This document shows positions 7,696 to 15,861 of a stretch of DNA of 64,000 bases, piece after piece. Within the stretch, counting starts at the first letter, position 1, and every line of letters starts with the position of its first letter. The notes beneath the pieces are model-generated. The model searched no databases and was not told where the DNA came from. It was given only the letters and a program-made list of their open reading frames with translations. The DNA comes from Micromonospora mirobrigensis (GTDB lineage Bacteria > Actinomycetota > Actinomycetes > Mycobacteriales > Micromonosporaceae): the NCBI RefSeq assembly GCF_900091555.1, contig NZ_FMCX01000002.1, positions 1-64,000 on the forward strand, given 5' to 3'. The position numbers were made by a program, and so were the translations under genes.

Positions 7696-8997
7696 TCAGC
7701 CGTTCACCGGGGCGGGCACCGGGACGGTGGAGCGTTCGGCGGCGACCCGGCGGCGGGCGGCCCGGCGGTAGCGCAGCACCTGCACCGCGCCCAACGCCCA
7801 GAGCAGGTACTGCACGGCGAAGGCCGCGCGGAAGGCGTCCAGCGACGGCGCCGGCCGACCGGCCGGGGTGGCGAGGTCGAGCAGCACCCCGACGGCGAGC
7901 ACCACCGTGATCGAGGCGACGAAGCCGCCCACGTTGACGATGCCGGTGGCGCTGCCGATGCGGTGGGTGGGGTTGAACGTGCGGGCGTAGTCGAAGCCGA
8001 TCACCGAGCCGGGGCCGTTGACCGCGAGGACCAGCACCAGCGCCACCAGCAGCCAGGCCGGCGCACGACCGGGCCAGGCCAGCACGACGGTCCAGACCGC
8101 CGCCGTCGCGCCGGTCACCGCGAGCACCAGCGCCGAGCGGTGGAACGGGTGCCGGGCGCAGAGGTGGGCGATGACCGGGCCGGCCACCAGGCTGCCCAGG
8201 GTCATCAGGGTCAGCAGCGAGGCCGCCGCGGTGGGCGCCAGCCCCTGCCCCTGCACCAGGAACGGATAGCCCCAGAGCAGCGCGAAGACGGTGCCGGAGA
8301 ACTGGGTGACGAAGTGCGTCCACAGGCCGAGCCGGGTGCCGGGATGCCCCCAGGCGGCGGCGAGCTGCCGGCGTACGGTGGCCAGGTCGGGGGCGACGGC
8401 GGCGGCGTGCTCGCGGTGCGGGGTGTCGCGGACCACGACGAGCACCACCAGCAGGACGGTGGCCCCGAGCGCCGCCGCGGTCAGGAACGCCGGGGTCCAG
8501 CCGGCCCGGTGCAGCAGGGCCACCAGGGGTACGGCGCCGAGCACCGCCCCGAGCTGGCCGAAGGTCCCGGTCAGCTGCACCAGCAGCGGGTTGCGCCGGC
8601 CGGGGAACCAGAACGCCACGATGCGCAGCACGCTGATGAAGGTCATCGCGTCGCCCAGGCCGACCAGCACCCGGGCGGCGACCGCCAGGGGCACGTCGCC
8701 GGCGAGGGCGAAGCAGAGCTGCCCGGCGACCATCAGCGCTCCGCCGGCCAGCAGCAGCCGGCGCGAGCCGTACCGGTCCAGCAGCACTCCCACCGGCACC
8801 TGCATGGCGGCGTAGACGGCCAGCTGGGCGACGGAGAAGGTGGCCAGCGCGGAGGCGTTGATCCCGAACCGGTCGGCGGCGTCGACCCCGGTGACGCCGA
8901 GCGAGCTGCGGTGGAACACCGCCGCCACGTACGCGCTGAGCGCCACCGCCCAGACCAGCCAGGGCGAGCGGCCGCGGGTCGTGGTCGGGGCGCTCAC
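7696..8997 (-). CDS. MFS transporter
   Basis: A 433-residue, 12-helix major facilitator. The cytoplasmic loop 2-3 motif appears as GVLLDRYGSRRLLLAGG, and a NPTHRIGSATGIVNVGGF segment marks helices 10-11. It begins GRSPWLVWAVALSAYVAAVFHRSSLGV, which resembles the sialate/hexuronate-type anion symporter group, although substrate cannot be read from the sequence. The GTG start overlaps the stop of the GntR regulator by 4 bases (GTGA), so transporter and regulator form one operon and the regulator probably responds to the transported compound or its metabolite. Confidence 0.85.
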   Translation of the reverse strand: MSAPTTTRGRSPWLVWAVALSAYVAAVFHRSSLGVTGVDAADRFGINASALATFSVAQLAVYAAMQVPVGVLLDRYGSRRLLLAGGALMVAGQLCFALAGDVPLAVAARVLVGLGDAMTFISVLRIVAFWFPGRRNPLLVQLTGTFGQLGAVLGAVPLVALLHRAGWTPAFLTAAALGATVLLVVLVVVRDTPHREHAAAVAPDLATVRRQLAAAWGHPGTRLGLWTHFVTQFSGTVFALLWGYPFLVQGQGLAPTAAASLLTLMTLGSLVAGPVIAHLCARHPFHRSALVLAVTGATAAVWTVVLAWPGRAPAWLLVALVLVLAVNGPGSVIGFDYARTFNPTHRIGSATGIVNVGGFVASITVVLAVGVLLDLATPAGRPAPSLDAFRAAFAVQYLLWALGAVQVLRYRRAARRRVAAERSTVPVPAPVNG

Positions 8998-9659
8998 CGC
9001 AGGGTCCGCAGCACGGCGGCGGCGTTGTCGATGTGCCCGGCGACGGCGGCCAGCCAGGGCTGCGGGTCGTCGCCGTCGAGGGCGGCGAGCTGCGCGGCGT
9101 GTTCGGTCAGCGCCACCTCGGCCCAGCCGGGCGAGAGCCGGAAGGTCGCCTCCCCCATCCGCAGCTGCCGGTCGCGCAGCCGGTGGTACAGCTCGGCGAG
9201 GATCTCGTTGCCGGCGGCCTCGACGACGGTGGCGTGGAACGCGCGGTCGGCGGCCATCAGGGCCCGGACGTCGCCCGCCGCGTGGGCGGTGCGCATCTCG
9301 GCCAGCCACCGGGTCAGGTCGGGGCGGAGCGCGGCGCGCCCGGGCCAGACGCGTTCGGCGGCGTGCAGCTCGACCAGCCGGCGGGCCTCGATCACGTCGG
9401 CGATCTCCCGGGCCGACACGGGCCGGATCAGCGCGCCGCGCTTCGGGTAGAGGGCGACCAGCCCCTCGGCCTCCAGGCGGAGCAGCGCCTCCCGGACGGG
9501 GGTGCGGGACACCCCGGCGGCCTCGGCGATCTCGCCCTCGCTGACCAGCGAACCGCCCGGGTACACCTGCTCCAGGATCGACCGTTTGAGGTGCCGGTAC
9601 GCCCGCTCGGCGGCCGACGGGACGGTCGGGCGCGCCGCCGCGGGGCTGGGATGCGTCAT
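8994..9659 (-). CDS. GntR-family regulator, FadR/FCD type
   Basis: A 221-residue repressor with an N-terminal winged helix (residues 15-80: AYRHLKRSILEQVYPGGSLVSEGEIAEAAGVSRTPVREALLRLEAEGLV, ALYPKRGALIRPVS) and a C-terminal FCD ligand domain containing the metal-binding type pattern D-x4-H (MAADRAFHATVVEAAGN) and a late His (LTEHAAQL, AVAGHIDNA). These domains usually bind small carboxylates with a metal. It lies directly upstream of, and overlaps, the MFS gene. A large imperfect dyad covering its own start codon suggests autoregulation of the operon. Confidence 0.88.
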   Translation of the reverse strand: MTHPSPAAARPTVPSAAERAYRHLKRSILEQVYPGGSLVSEGEIAEAAGVSRTPVREALLRLEAEGLVALYPKRGALIRPVSAREIADVIEARRLVELHAAERVWPGRAALRPDLTRWLAEMRTAHAAGDVRALMAADRAFHATVVEAAGNEILAELYHRLRDRQLRMGEATFRLSPGWAEVALTEHAAQLAALDGDDPQPWLAAVAGHIDNAAAVLRTLR

Positions 9660-9680
9660 GTATCTATGATGCGTCCCAGC
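9645..9680 (-). promoter_or_regulatory. Imperfect dyad over the GntR start codon (candidate operator)
   Basis: Two 15-base arms, 9645-9659 (GCTGGGATGCGTCAT) and 9666-9680, are inverted repeats with 13 of 15 positions matching across a 6-base AT-rich centre. The GntR start codon (9657-9659) is inside the dyad, so a bound repressor would block its own operon. Confidence 0.5.
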
Positions 9681-9789
9681 GGGGTGGCGCCACAGCCGAC
9701 CGCCGTCGGGGTGGCCGCCGTCTCAGTCCGGGATCATCCGGCCGGCCGGTCGCGGCGTGAGATCGCCGCCGGCGGGTACCAGGGCGGCC

Positions 9790-10710
9790 ATGACGACCGA
9801 CGTGACCGTGGTGGTGGCCACCCGCAACCGGCGGCACCAACTGCTGGAGACCCTCGCCCGGCACGCCGCGCCGGTGATCGTGGTGGACAACGGCTCAACC
9901 GACGGCACCCCGGCGGCCGTCCGCGCGGCGTTCCCCGACATCCGGGTCATCGAGCTGGGCCGCAACGCCGGCGCCGGAGCGGCCCGCAACGCCGGGGTGG
10001 GCGCCGCCGACACCCCCTTCGTGGCGTTCGCCGACGACGACTCGTACTGGGCGCCCGGCGCGTTGGAGCGGGCCGTCGCCCTGCTGCACGCCCACCCCGG
10101 CACCGCTCTGCTGGCCGCCCGGGTGCTGGTCGGGCCGGAGCGACGGCTCGACCCGATCTGCCCGGCGATGGCGGCGGCGCCGCTCGGCACCGCCCCGGGG
10201 GCGCCCGGCCCCACCGTGCTGGGCTTCCTCGGCTGCGCCGTGGTGCTGCGCCGCGAGGCGTACCGGCGGGTGGGCGGGTTCACCGAGCGGCTCGGCACGT
10301 ACGGCGAGGAGGCGCTGCTGGCGATGGACCTGGCCGCCGCCGGCTGGAACCTGGCGTACGTGCCGGAGCTGGTGGCCCACCACCTGCCGCAGCCCGACGG
10401 CCGGGACCCGGGCGCCCGGACGCGCGTCGAGGCGCGCAACCGGCTGCTGACCGCCGCGTTGCGGCGCCCCGGCCGGGTGGTCCTCGGTGAGGTGGTCCGG
10501 GCCTGGCGGGCGCCGCGGCAACGGGCCGCGCTGGTCGACGTGGCGCGCGAGCTGGGTTGGGCGCTGCGGCACCGACGCCCGCTGCCGTCCGATGTGGAGC
10601 GGGATCTCGCCGTGCTGGAGCACGACGGCGGAGGTCGGCCGGATCACATCGCGGACACGCCGACCGCACCGGGACGCACGGCGGTCGCAGCCGGCAGAAT
10701 CGACGGATGA
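9790..10710 (+). CDS. Family 2 glycosyltransferase
   Basis: A 306-residue GT-A enzyme: DVTVVVATRNRRHQL at the N-terminus, VIVVDNGSTDGTP for nucleotide binding, GRNAGAGAARNAG, and the DxD-type metal motif as ADDDSYW near residue 80. The C-terminal half has GCAVVLRREAYRRVGGF and a GEEAL acceptor-site motif, as in rhamnosyl/galactosyl-type GT2 enzymes. No membrane segment is present, so it is probably cytosolic or peripheral. Its TGA overlaps the ATG of the photolyase gene. The pairing with a photolyase is common in actinomycetes but does not reveal the acceptor. Confidence 0.85.
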   Translation: MTTDVTVVVATRNRRHQLLETLARHAAPVIVVDNGSTDGTPAAVRAAFPDIRVIELGRNAGAGAARNAGVGAADTPFVAFADDDSYWAPGALERAVALLHAHPGTALLAARVLVGPERRLDPICPAMAAAPLGTAPGAPGPTVLGFLGCAVVLRREAYRRVGGFTERLGTYGEEALLAMDLAAAGWNLAYVPELVAHHLPQPDGRDPGARTRVEARNRLLTAALRRPGRVVLGEVVRAWRAPRQRAALVDVARELGWALRHRRPLPSDVERDLAVLEHDGGGRPDHIADTPTAPGRTAVAAGRIDG

Positions 10711-12167
10711 CTGCTCGCCGGTGGCTGCTCGCCGACCAGCTCGGCCCGCACTTCCTCGACGACGACCGGCAGCCGGTGCTGCTGATCGAGACCCGGGAGC
10801 TGCTCGGCCGCCGGCCGACCCACCGGCAGAAGGCGCACCTGCTCCTCTCCGCCCTGCGCCACCGGGCCGCCGAGCTGGGCGACCGGGCCCTGCTGGTCCG
10901 CGCCGACACCTACCGCGAGGCGCTGGCCCGGGTGGACGGTCCGGTGGAGGTCTGCCACCCGACCTCGCGGACGACGCTGGAGATCGCCCACTCGGCCGAC
11001 GCGGTGACGGTGCTGCCACCCCGGGGTTTCGTCACCGACCGGGCCGAGTTCGCCGCGTGGGCCGACCAGCCCCGGCGAGGGCCGCTGCGGATGGAGGAGT
11101 GGTACCGGCACGCCTGCCGCCGGCACCGGGTGCTGACCGACGGTCCGGCGGAGCCGGCCCGGGCGCGGCGCGCCGCCGCGCCCGCCCGCGCCACCGCGCT
11201 GGAGGTGCCACCGCCGCCGCCGGTGGTCGAGGACGAGATCGACGCGCAGGTGCGCCGCGACCTGGACCGCTGGGCCGCCGAGGGCGTCCGCTTCGTGGGC
11301 CGGGACGGGCCCCGCCAGCATCCGGCCACCCACGCCGAGGCCACGGCCCGGCTGCGGCACTTCCTGCGCCACCGGCTGCCCGAGTACGGCCGGTTCGAGG
11401 AGGTGATGAGCGCCGGTGATCCGCTGCTGGCGCACAGCGTGCTCTCCTCCTCGTTCAACCTCGGCCTGCTCGACCCGGAGCCGGCCGTACGGGCCGCCGA
11501 GCGGGCCTGGCGCACCGGCCGGGTGCCGCTGGCCGCGGTGGCCCCGTTCGTGCGGCAGCTCTTCGGCTGGCGGGAGTTCCTCTGGCAGCTCTACTGGTAC
11601 TTCGCGCCGCAGTTCCGCGGCCAGGACTGGCTGGCCGCCGGCGAGTCGCTGCCGGACTGGTTCGTCGAGCTGGACGCCGACGCGGTGGAGGCGCGCTGCC
11701 TGTCGCACGTGCTGGCCGGGGTGCGGGACCGGGCCTGGGCGCACCACCCGCAGCGGCTGCTGGTGCTCGGCAACTACGCCCTGCAACGGGGCTGGCGCCC
11801 CACCGAGCTGGTCGAGTGGTTCCGGAACTCCTTCGTCGACGGCGCCGACTGGGTGATGAACACGACCGTGGTCGGGATGAGCCAGTACGCCGACCTGGCC
11901 CGGGTGGACACCCGCCCGTACGCGGTGGACGGCAGCTACATCGACGAGCTCAGCGACTACTGCGCCGGCTGCCGCTACCAGCCGCAGCGGGTGCTCGGCG
12001 ACCTGGCCTGCCCGTACACCGGGGGGTTCGAGGCGTTCCTGCACCGCAACCGGGTGCGCCTCGCCGGGGATCCGCGGCTCGCCGCCGAGCTGGCCGACCG
12101 CGACGACCCGGAGCGGCGCGACGCGGTGCTGGCCCAGGAGGAGAAGCGCGGCAGCAGCCCGCCCTGA
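10707..12167 (+). CDS. Iron-sulfur photolyase/cryptochrome (FeS-BCP, (6-4) type)
   Basis: The 486-residue protein belongs to the bacterial (6-4) photolyase group typified by Agrobacterium PhrB. It begins RRWLLADQLGPHF and carries the FAD-binding core in the C-terminal half (GWREFLWQLYW, NYALQRGWRP, DWVMNTTVVGMSQYAD). Four cysteines, C331, C419 and C422 (DYCAGCRYQP) and C435 (LACPYTGG), match the [4Fe-4S] cluster ligands of that group, so the cluster is predicted to be present. Expected function is light-driven repair of (6-4) photoproducts. The ATG overlaps the stop of the glycosyltransferase. Confidence 0.9.
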   Translation: MTARRWLLADQLGPHFLDDDRQPVLLIETRELLGRRPTHRQKAHLLLSALRHRAAELGDRALLVRADTYREALARVDGPVEVCHPTSRTTLEIAHSADAVTVLPPRGFVTDRAEFAAWADQPRRGPLRMEEWYRHACRRHRVLTDGPAEPARARRAAAPARATALEVPPPPPVVEDEIDAQVRRDLDRWAAEGVRFVGRDGPRQHPATHAEATARLRHFLRHRLPEYGRFEEVMSAGDPLLAHSVLSSSFNLGLLDPEPAVRAAERAWRTGRVPLAAVAPFVRQLFGWREFLWQLYWYFAPQFRGQDWLAAGESLPDWFVELDADAVEARCLSHVLAGVRDRAWAHHPQRLLVLGNYALQRGWRPTELVEWFRNSFVDGADWVMNTTVVGMSQYADLARVDTRPYAVDGSYIDELSDYCAGCRYQPQRVLGDLACPYTGGFEAFLHRNRVRLAGDPRLAAELADRDDPERRDAVLAQEEKRGSSPP

Positions 12168-12173
12168 CCCGGT

Positions 12174-13067
12174 TCAGTCCACCGTGGCAACCGGGTCGGC
12201 GGGCTCCAGGCGGGCGGTGGACCGGCTGGCCGGGCCGCCCGCCGCGCGGTTGAGCCCGACGGCCAGCAGCCGCCCGTACGACGCGGGGGCCACCCGGGCC
12301 AGCAGGTCGGGCAGCTTGGCCGACCAGCCGATCAGGACCCGGCCGCGCCGGCGTCGCACCCCGCGCAGGATCACCTCGGCGGCCTTCGCCGGCGGGATGG
12401 AGAGCAGCTTCTCGAACTGCCGGCGGCCCTCCTCGTACTCCTGCACCGACACGCCGCTACCGACCCGGGCGCTGGAGGCGATCCGGGTGGCGATGCCGCC
12501 GGGGTGCACGGAGGTGACGCCGACGCCCTCGTCGACCAGCTCGTGCCGCAGCGCCTCGGTGAAGCCGCGCACCGCGAACTTGCTCGCCGAGTAGGCGGCC
12601 TGCCCGGCGGGGGCGATCAGCCCGAACAGGCTGGAGACGTTGACCAGGTGGGCGCCGGGCTCGGCCTTGAGCGCGGGCAGCAGGGCGTGGGTCAGCCGGA
12701 CCACGGCCCGGAAGTTGATGTCGATCACCCAGTTGAACTCCTCCAGGGTGACCTGGTCGAAGCGGCCGCCCAGCGCCACCCCGGCGTTGTTGACCAGCAG
12801 CCGGATCCGTGGGTGCGCGGCACGGACGGTCGCGGCGACCCGGTCGGTGGCGTCCGGGTCGGCCAGGTCGACCACGTGGGTGTCGACCGCGCGGCCGGCG
12901 TGCGCGGCGCGGATGGCGGCGGCCACCGCGTCGAGTCGGTCGGCGTCCCGGTCGAGCAGGACCAGGTCGGCGCCGCGGCGGGCCAGCCCGTGGGCCAGCG
13001 CCTCGCCGATGCCGCTGGCGGCGCCGGTGACCACGGCGGTTCCGCCGAGAAAGACGAAGTCACGCAT
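12174..13067 (-). CDS. SDR-family oxidoreductase next to the EthA-like monooxygenase
   Basis: A 297-residue short-chain dehydrogenase: TGAASGIG cofactor motif (residues 15-22), LLDRD after strand 2, NNAG (LLVNNAGVALGG), a catalytic Ser in VNVSSLFG and YSASK (YxxxK). The Arg/Asp pattern after beta-2 (LLDRDADRL) suggests NAD preference. The ATG has a strong GGAAAGGAG site. It lies 32 bases downstream of the monooxygenase on the same strand and is very probably in its operon; alcohol/ketone interconversion followed by Baeyer-Villiger oxidation would be a sensible pairing. Confidence 0.85.
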   Translation of the reverse strand: MRDFVFLGGTAVVTGAASGIGEALAHGLARRGADLVLLDRDADRLDAVAAAIRAAHAGRAVDTHVVDLADPDATDRVAATVRAAHPRIRLLVNNAGVALGGRFDQVTLEEFNWVIDINFRAVVRLTHALLPALKAEPGAHLVNVSSLFGLIAPAGQAAYSASKFAVRGFTEALRHELVDEGVGVTSVHPGGIATRIASSARVGSGVSVQEYEEGRRQFEKLLSIPPAKAAEVILRGVRRRRGRVLIGWSAKLPDLLARVAPASYGRLLAVGLNRAAGGPASRSTARLEPADPVATVD

Positions 13068-13099
13068 CGGTACGGCTCCTTTCCGCCAGCGGTGCGCCG

Positions 13100-14587
13100 T
13101 CAGGCGACCGGGGTGGCGGGGGTGGTCGGGGCGGTGGCGCGGGAGAAGCGGACGCCTTCGTCGGTGAGCCGGCCGTGCCGCATCAGCAGCACGTCGCGGG
13201 GGTAGTTCTGGTGCAGCCGCCACGGCGCGGCCGGCCCCTGCTTGGGCAGCTGGTCCACGGCGCGCAGCACGTACCCCGACTTCAGGTCGATGATCGGCTC
13301 GAGGTCGGCGGTGTCCGGGGCGAGCGGGGTGACGATCTGCTGCCCGGTGGCGTCCAGGTGGCGCAGCAGCCGGCAGACGTAGGTGGCGACCAGGTCGGCC
13401 TTGAGCGTCCAGGAGGCGTTGGTGTAGCCGATGGTCATGGCGAAGTTCGGCACGCCGGAGAGCATCATGCCCTTGTAGGCCACGGTGTCGGCCAGGTCGA
13501 CGTCGGCGCCGTCGACCGACAGGGTCATCCCGCCGAAGGCGAGCAGGTTGAGCCCGGTGGCGGTGACCACGACGTCGGCGGGCAGCTCCTCGCCGGAGGC
13601 GAGCCGCAGCCCATGCTCGGTGAAGGTGTCGATGGTGTCGGTGACCACCGCCGCCCGGCCCGATTTCACGGCGGCGAACAGGTCGCCGTCGGGAACCACG
13701 CAGAGCCGCTGGTCCCACGGGTCGTAGCGGGGTGAGAAGTGCCGGTCGACGTCGTACCCGACGGGCAGCTTGCCCTTGGCGGCCCGGCGCAGCAGCGCCT
13801 TGACCACGCCGGGGGCGCGCCGGCTGAGCTGGAAGTTCGCCACCCCGAGCAGGACGTTCTTCCAGCGGACGATGGGATACGCGGCCTTCGCCGGCAGCCG
13901 GCGCCGCAGCGCGTCGGCGAGCGGGTCGCGCGAGGGCAGCGAGATGACGTACGTCGGTGAGCGCTGGAGCATGGTGACGTGGGCGGCCTGCCGGGCCATC
14001 GCCGGGACCAGGGTGACCGCGGTGGCGCCGCTGCCGATCACCACCACCCGCTTGCCGGTGTGATCCAGGTCGGCGGGCCAGTGCTGCGGGTGCACCAGCC
14101 GGCCGGTGTAGCGCTCGACGCCCGGCAGCTGCGGGGTGTAGCCCTCGTCGTAGCGGTAGTAGCCGGAGCAGGTGAAGAGGAAGTCGCAGGTGAGGACCAC
14201 GTCCTCGGCGGTGTCGGCGCGGTGGGCGTGCACCGTCCAGCGGGCGGTGCCGCTGTCCCACTCGGCGCGGACCACCTTGTGGTGGAAGCGGATGTGCTCG
14301 TCGACGCCGTACTCCCGGGCCGTGTCGTTGACGTAGTCCCGGATGGAGTCGCCGTCGGCGATGGCCTTGGCGGCGGTCCACGGCTTGAACGAGTAGCCGA
14401 GGGTGTACATGTCGGAGTCCGAGCGGATCCCCGGGTAGCGGAACAGGTCCCAGGTGCCACCGATCGCGCCGCGCGCCTCGAGCACCGCGTAGGTCTTGTC
14501 GGGGCAGTTGCGGCGCAGGTGGACGGCGGCGCCGATGCCGGACAGCCCGGCACCGACGATCAGCACGTCGACGTGGTCGATGGCCAT
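13100..14587 (-). CDS. ethA: EthA-like Baeyer-Villiger flavin monooxygenase
   Basis: A 495-residue flavoprotein closely resembling Mycobacterium tuberculosis EthA over its whole length. FAD motif GAGLSG is at residues 12-17; the BVMO fingerprint appears as YTGRLVHPQHWP around residue 160; the NADPH motif is VVVIGSGATAVTL. The AYKGMMLSGVPNFAMTIGYTN and GYVLRAVDQLPKQG blocks match EthA nearly word for word. EthA-type enzymes oxidise ketones to esters and S-oxidise thioamides such as ethionamide. The ATG at 14587 gives the family's start (MAIDHVDVLIVGAG); a longer start would run into the operator. It is divergent from an EthR-like repressor and separated from it by a 38-bp palindrome. Confidence 0.9.
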   Translation of the reverse strand: MAIDHVDVLIVGAGLSGIGAAVHLRRNCPDKTYAVLEARGAIGGTWDLFRYPGIRSDSDMYTLGYSFKPWTAAKAIADGDSIRDYVNDTAREYGVDEHIRFHHKVVRAEWDSGTARWTVHAHRADTAEDVVLTCDFLFTCSGYYRYDEGYTPQLPGVERYTGRLVHPQHWPADLDHTGKRVVVIGSGATAVTLVPAMARQAAHVTMLQRSPTYVISLPSRDPLADALRRRLPAKAAYPIVRWKNVLLGVANFQLSRRAPGVVKALLRRAAKGKLPVGYDVDRHFSPRYDPWDQRLCVVPDGDLFAAVKSGRAAVVTDTIDTFTEHGLRLASGEELPADVVVTATGLNLLAFGGMTLSVDGADVDLADTVAYKGMMLSGVPNFAMTIGYTNASWTLKADLVATYVCRLLRHLDATGQQIVTPLAPDTADLEPIIDLKSGYVLRAVDQLPKQGPAAPWRLHQNYPRDVLLMRHGRLTDEGVRFSRATAPTTPATPVA

Positions 14588-14594
14588 GGGGACA

Positions 14595-14632
14595 GTCAAC
14601 ACCCTGTCGACTCCGCTCGACAAGGTGTCGAC
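14595..14632. promoter_or_regulatory. EthR-type operator: 38-bp near-perfect palindrome
   Basis: The pattern is GTCnACACCnTGTCGA, a 6-base centre (CTCCGC, 14611-14616), then the exact reverse complement; only two positions per arm do not pair. It sits between the divergent monooxygenase and TetR genes, covering the region just upstream of both starts. Long operators with TGTCGA elements fit cooperative binding of EthR-like dimers. Confidence 0.75.
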
Positions 14633-14638
14633 CACGGG

Positions 14639-14644
14639 TAGGAT
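14639..14644 (+). promoter_or_regulatory. -10 element (TAGGAT) of the ethR-like gene
   Basis: TAGGAT lies 8 bases before the ATG and directly abuts the palindrome, so a bound repressor would occlude RNA polymerase. Confidence 0.45.
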
Positions 14645-14652
14645 CGAGCCCC

Positions 14653-15315
14653 ATGACCGTCGCCCGTACGCCGACCGGGGCCGTCCCGCCGCGCGGCCGG
14701 CGGGCCGGACGCTCGGCCGGCGACGACCGGGAGGCGGCGATCCTGGCCACCGCCGAGCGGCTGCTGGAGCAGCGCTCCTTCGGCGACATCTCCATCGACG
14801 ACCTGGCCCGCGGCGCGGGCATCTCCCGGCCGACGTTCTACTTCTACTTCCCGTCCAAGGACGCGGTGCTGCTGACCCTGCTGGACCGGGTCACCGCCGA
14901 GGCGGACAGCGCCGGCGGTGACGTGCTGGACCGGCTCGCCGAGGACCCCCGGGCCCGGTGGCGGGAGCTGATCGGCCGGTTCCACGCCACCTTCGGCGCC
15001 CACCGGGCGGTGGTGCTGGCCTGCGCGCAGGTGCGCGGCACCAACGCCGAGGTGCGCCGGCTCTGGGCCGACGTGCTGGAACGCTGGGTGCAGGCGGTCC
15101 AGCACGCGATCGAGGCGGAGCGGCGGCGCGGCGCGGCCCCGGGCGGCCTGCCCGCCCGGGACCTGTCGATCGCGTTGAACTCGATGAACGAGCGGGTCTG
15201 GTACGCCACCTTCGCCGACGACGGGCCCGCGGTGGCCGAGCGGGACGTCGTCGACGTGCTGCTCGACGTGTGGCTCACCGCGATCTACCGCGACACCGCT
15301 CCCCCGCCGGCCTGA
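14653..15315 (+). CDS. ethR: EthR-like TetR-family repressor
   Basis: A 220-residue TetR protein that follows M. tuberculosis EthR closely: PRGRRAGRSAGDDREAAILATAERLLE, DISIDDLARGAGISRPTFYFYFPSKDAVLLTLLDRV (helix-turn-helix about residues 45-65), and late ALNSMNERVWYATFA and WLTAIY. EthR binds hydrophobic ligands and represses ethA cooperatively. The 65-base gap to the divergent monooxygenase holds the palindrome described above. The 3' end overlaps the next, convergent gene by 31 bases. Confidence 0.9.
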   Translation: MTVARTPTGAVPPRGRRAGRSAGDDREAAILATAERLLEQRSFGDISIDDLARGAGISRPTFYFYFPSKDAVLLTLLDRVTAEADSAGGDVLDRLAEDPRARWRELIGRFHATFGAHRAVVLACAQVRGTNAEVRRLWADVLERWVQAVQHAIEAERRRGAAPGGLPARDLSIALNSMNERVWYATFADDGPAVAERDVVDVLLDVWLTAIYRDTAPPPA

Positions 15316-15818
15316 TCCTGGCCGGTCCGGGTGAAATCCATGATCCAGTTGGTCTCCCAGGTCCGTTCGCCGTCGGTGGAGAACGCCTGCTCCCAGCGGC
15401 ACGACGTCGGCGTGATCGCCGACCAGAGGAACCGGCAGCGGACCGGCCGCCCCTCGTCGGTGTCGTCGGCGAGGAAGGTGCCGACGCCGTCGACGAACCG
15501 CCCGACCACCGGCGGCAGCTCCAGCGCTCCCCGGCTGCTGTTCATCCAGTAGATGGACCAGAGTCCCGTCGTGGGGTCGAGGAGCCGCACGGTGGAGCCG
15601 GCGAACCCGCGGGTCGGGAAGCGGATCTCGTCGAAGCTGCCGGCGCCGTCGAAGAACGAGCGCGCCACCGAGGTGCCGGGGAAGACGTCCCAGTCGTCGC
15701 TGCCGACGTGCCGCTTGCGCAGCCGCCGGTTGGTGACGTCCCAGCTGCCGACGAAGAAGTCGAAGTCGCCCCTCGGGCCGTTGGAGTCCGGCACGGCAAG
15801 GTCCTTGTCGTGAGTCAT
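15285..15818 (-). CDS. Conserved hypothetical protein, possible beta-barrel (DUF1579-like)
   Basis: A 177-residue soluble protein with no signal peptide. DFDFFVGSWDVTNRRLRKR near the N-terminus, FAGSTVRLLDPTTGLWSIYWMNSSRG in the middle and RCRFLWSAITPTSCRWEQAFSTDGERTWETNWIMDFTR at the end form the alternating aromatic beta-strand pattern of lipocalin-like/DUF1579 proteins. No catalytic residues are recognisable. A TAGCCT -10 element 6 bases before the ATG supports this start as leaderless. The promoter is back to back with that of the WYL regulator, which suggests that the regulator controls this gene. Confidence 0.7.
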   Translation of the reverse strand: MTHDKDLAVPDSNGPRGDFDFFVGSWDVTNRRLRKRHVGSDDWDVFPGTSVARSFFDGAGSFDEIRFPTRGFAGSTVRLLDPTTGLWSIYWMNSSRGALELPPVVGRFVDGVGTFLADDTDEGRPVRCRFLWSAITPTSCRWEQAFSTDGERTWETNWIMDFTRTGQDQAGGGAVSR

Positions 15819-15824
15819 GCCGGC

Positions 15825-15858
15825 AGGCTAGGAGCGCTTCCCTGACAGCTACTGTCAG
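15825..15858. promoter_or_regulatory. Divergent promoters with a CTGACAG/CTGTCAG operator
   Basis: A perfect inverted repeat (CTGACAG at 15842-15848, CTA, CTGTCAG at 15852-15858) ends 3 bases before the WYL-regulator ATG. The plus -10 TACTGT (15850-15855) lies inside it, and the minus -10 TAGCCT (15825-15830) is 11 bases away. Both are 6 bases from their start codons. Confidence 0.6.
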
Positions 15859-15861
15859 TGG

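Noticed and set aside
12174..14822. Very long open frame antisense to the SDR and ethA genes
   Set aside because: It is a GC-rich frame shadow with Pro/Arg-rich, low-complexity translation; the genes on the same DNA match known families.
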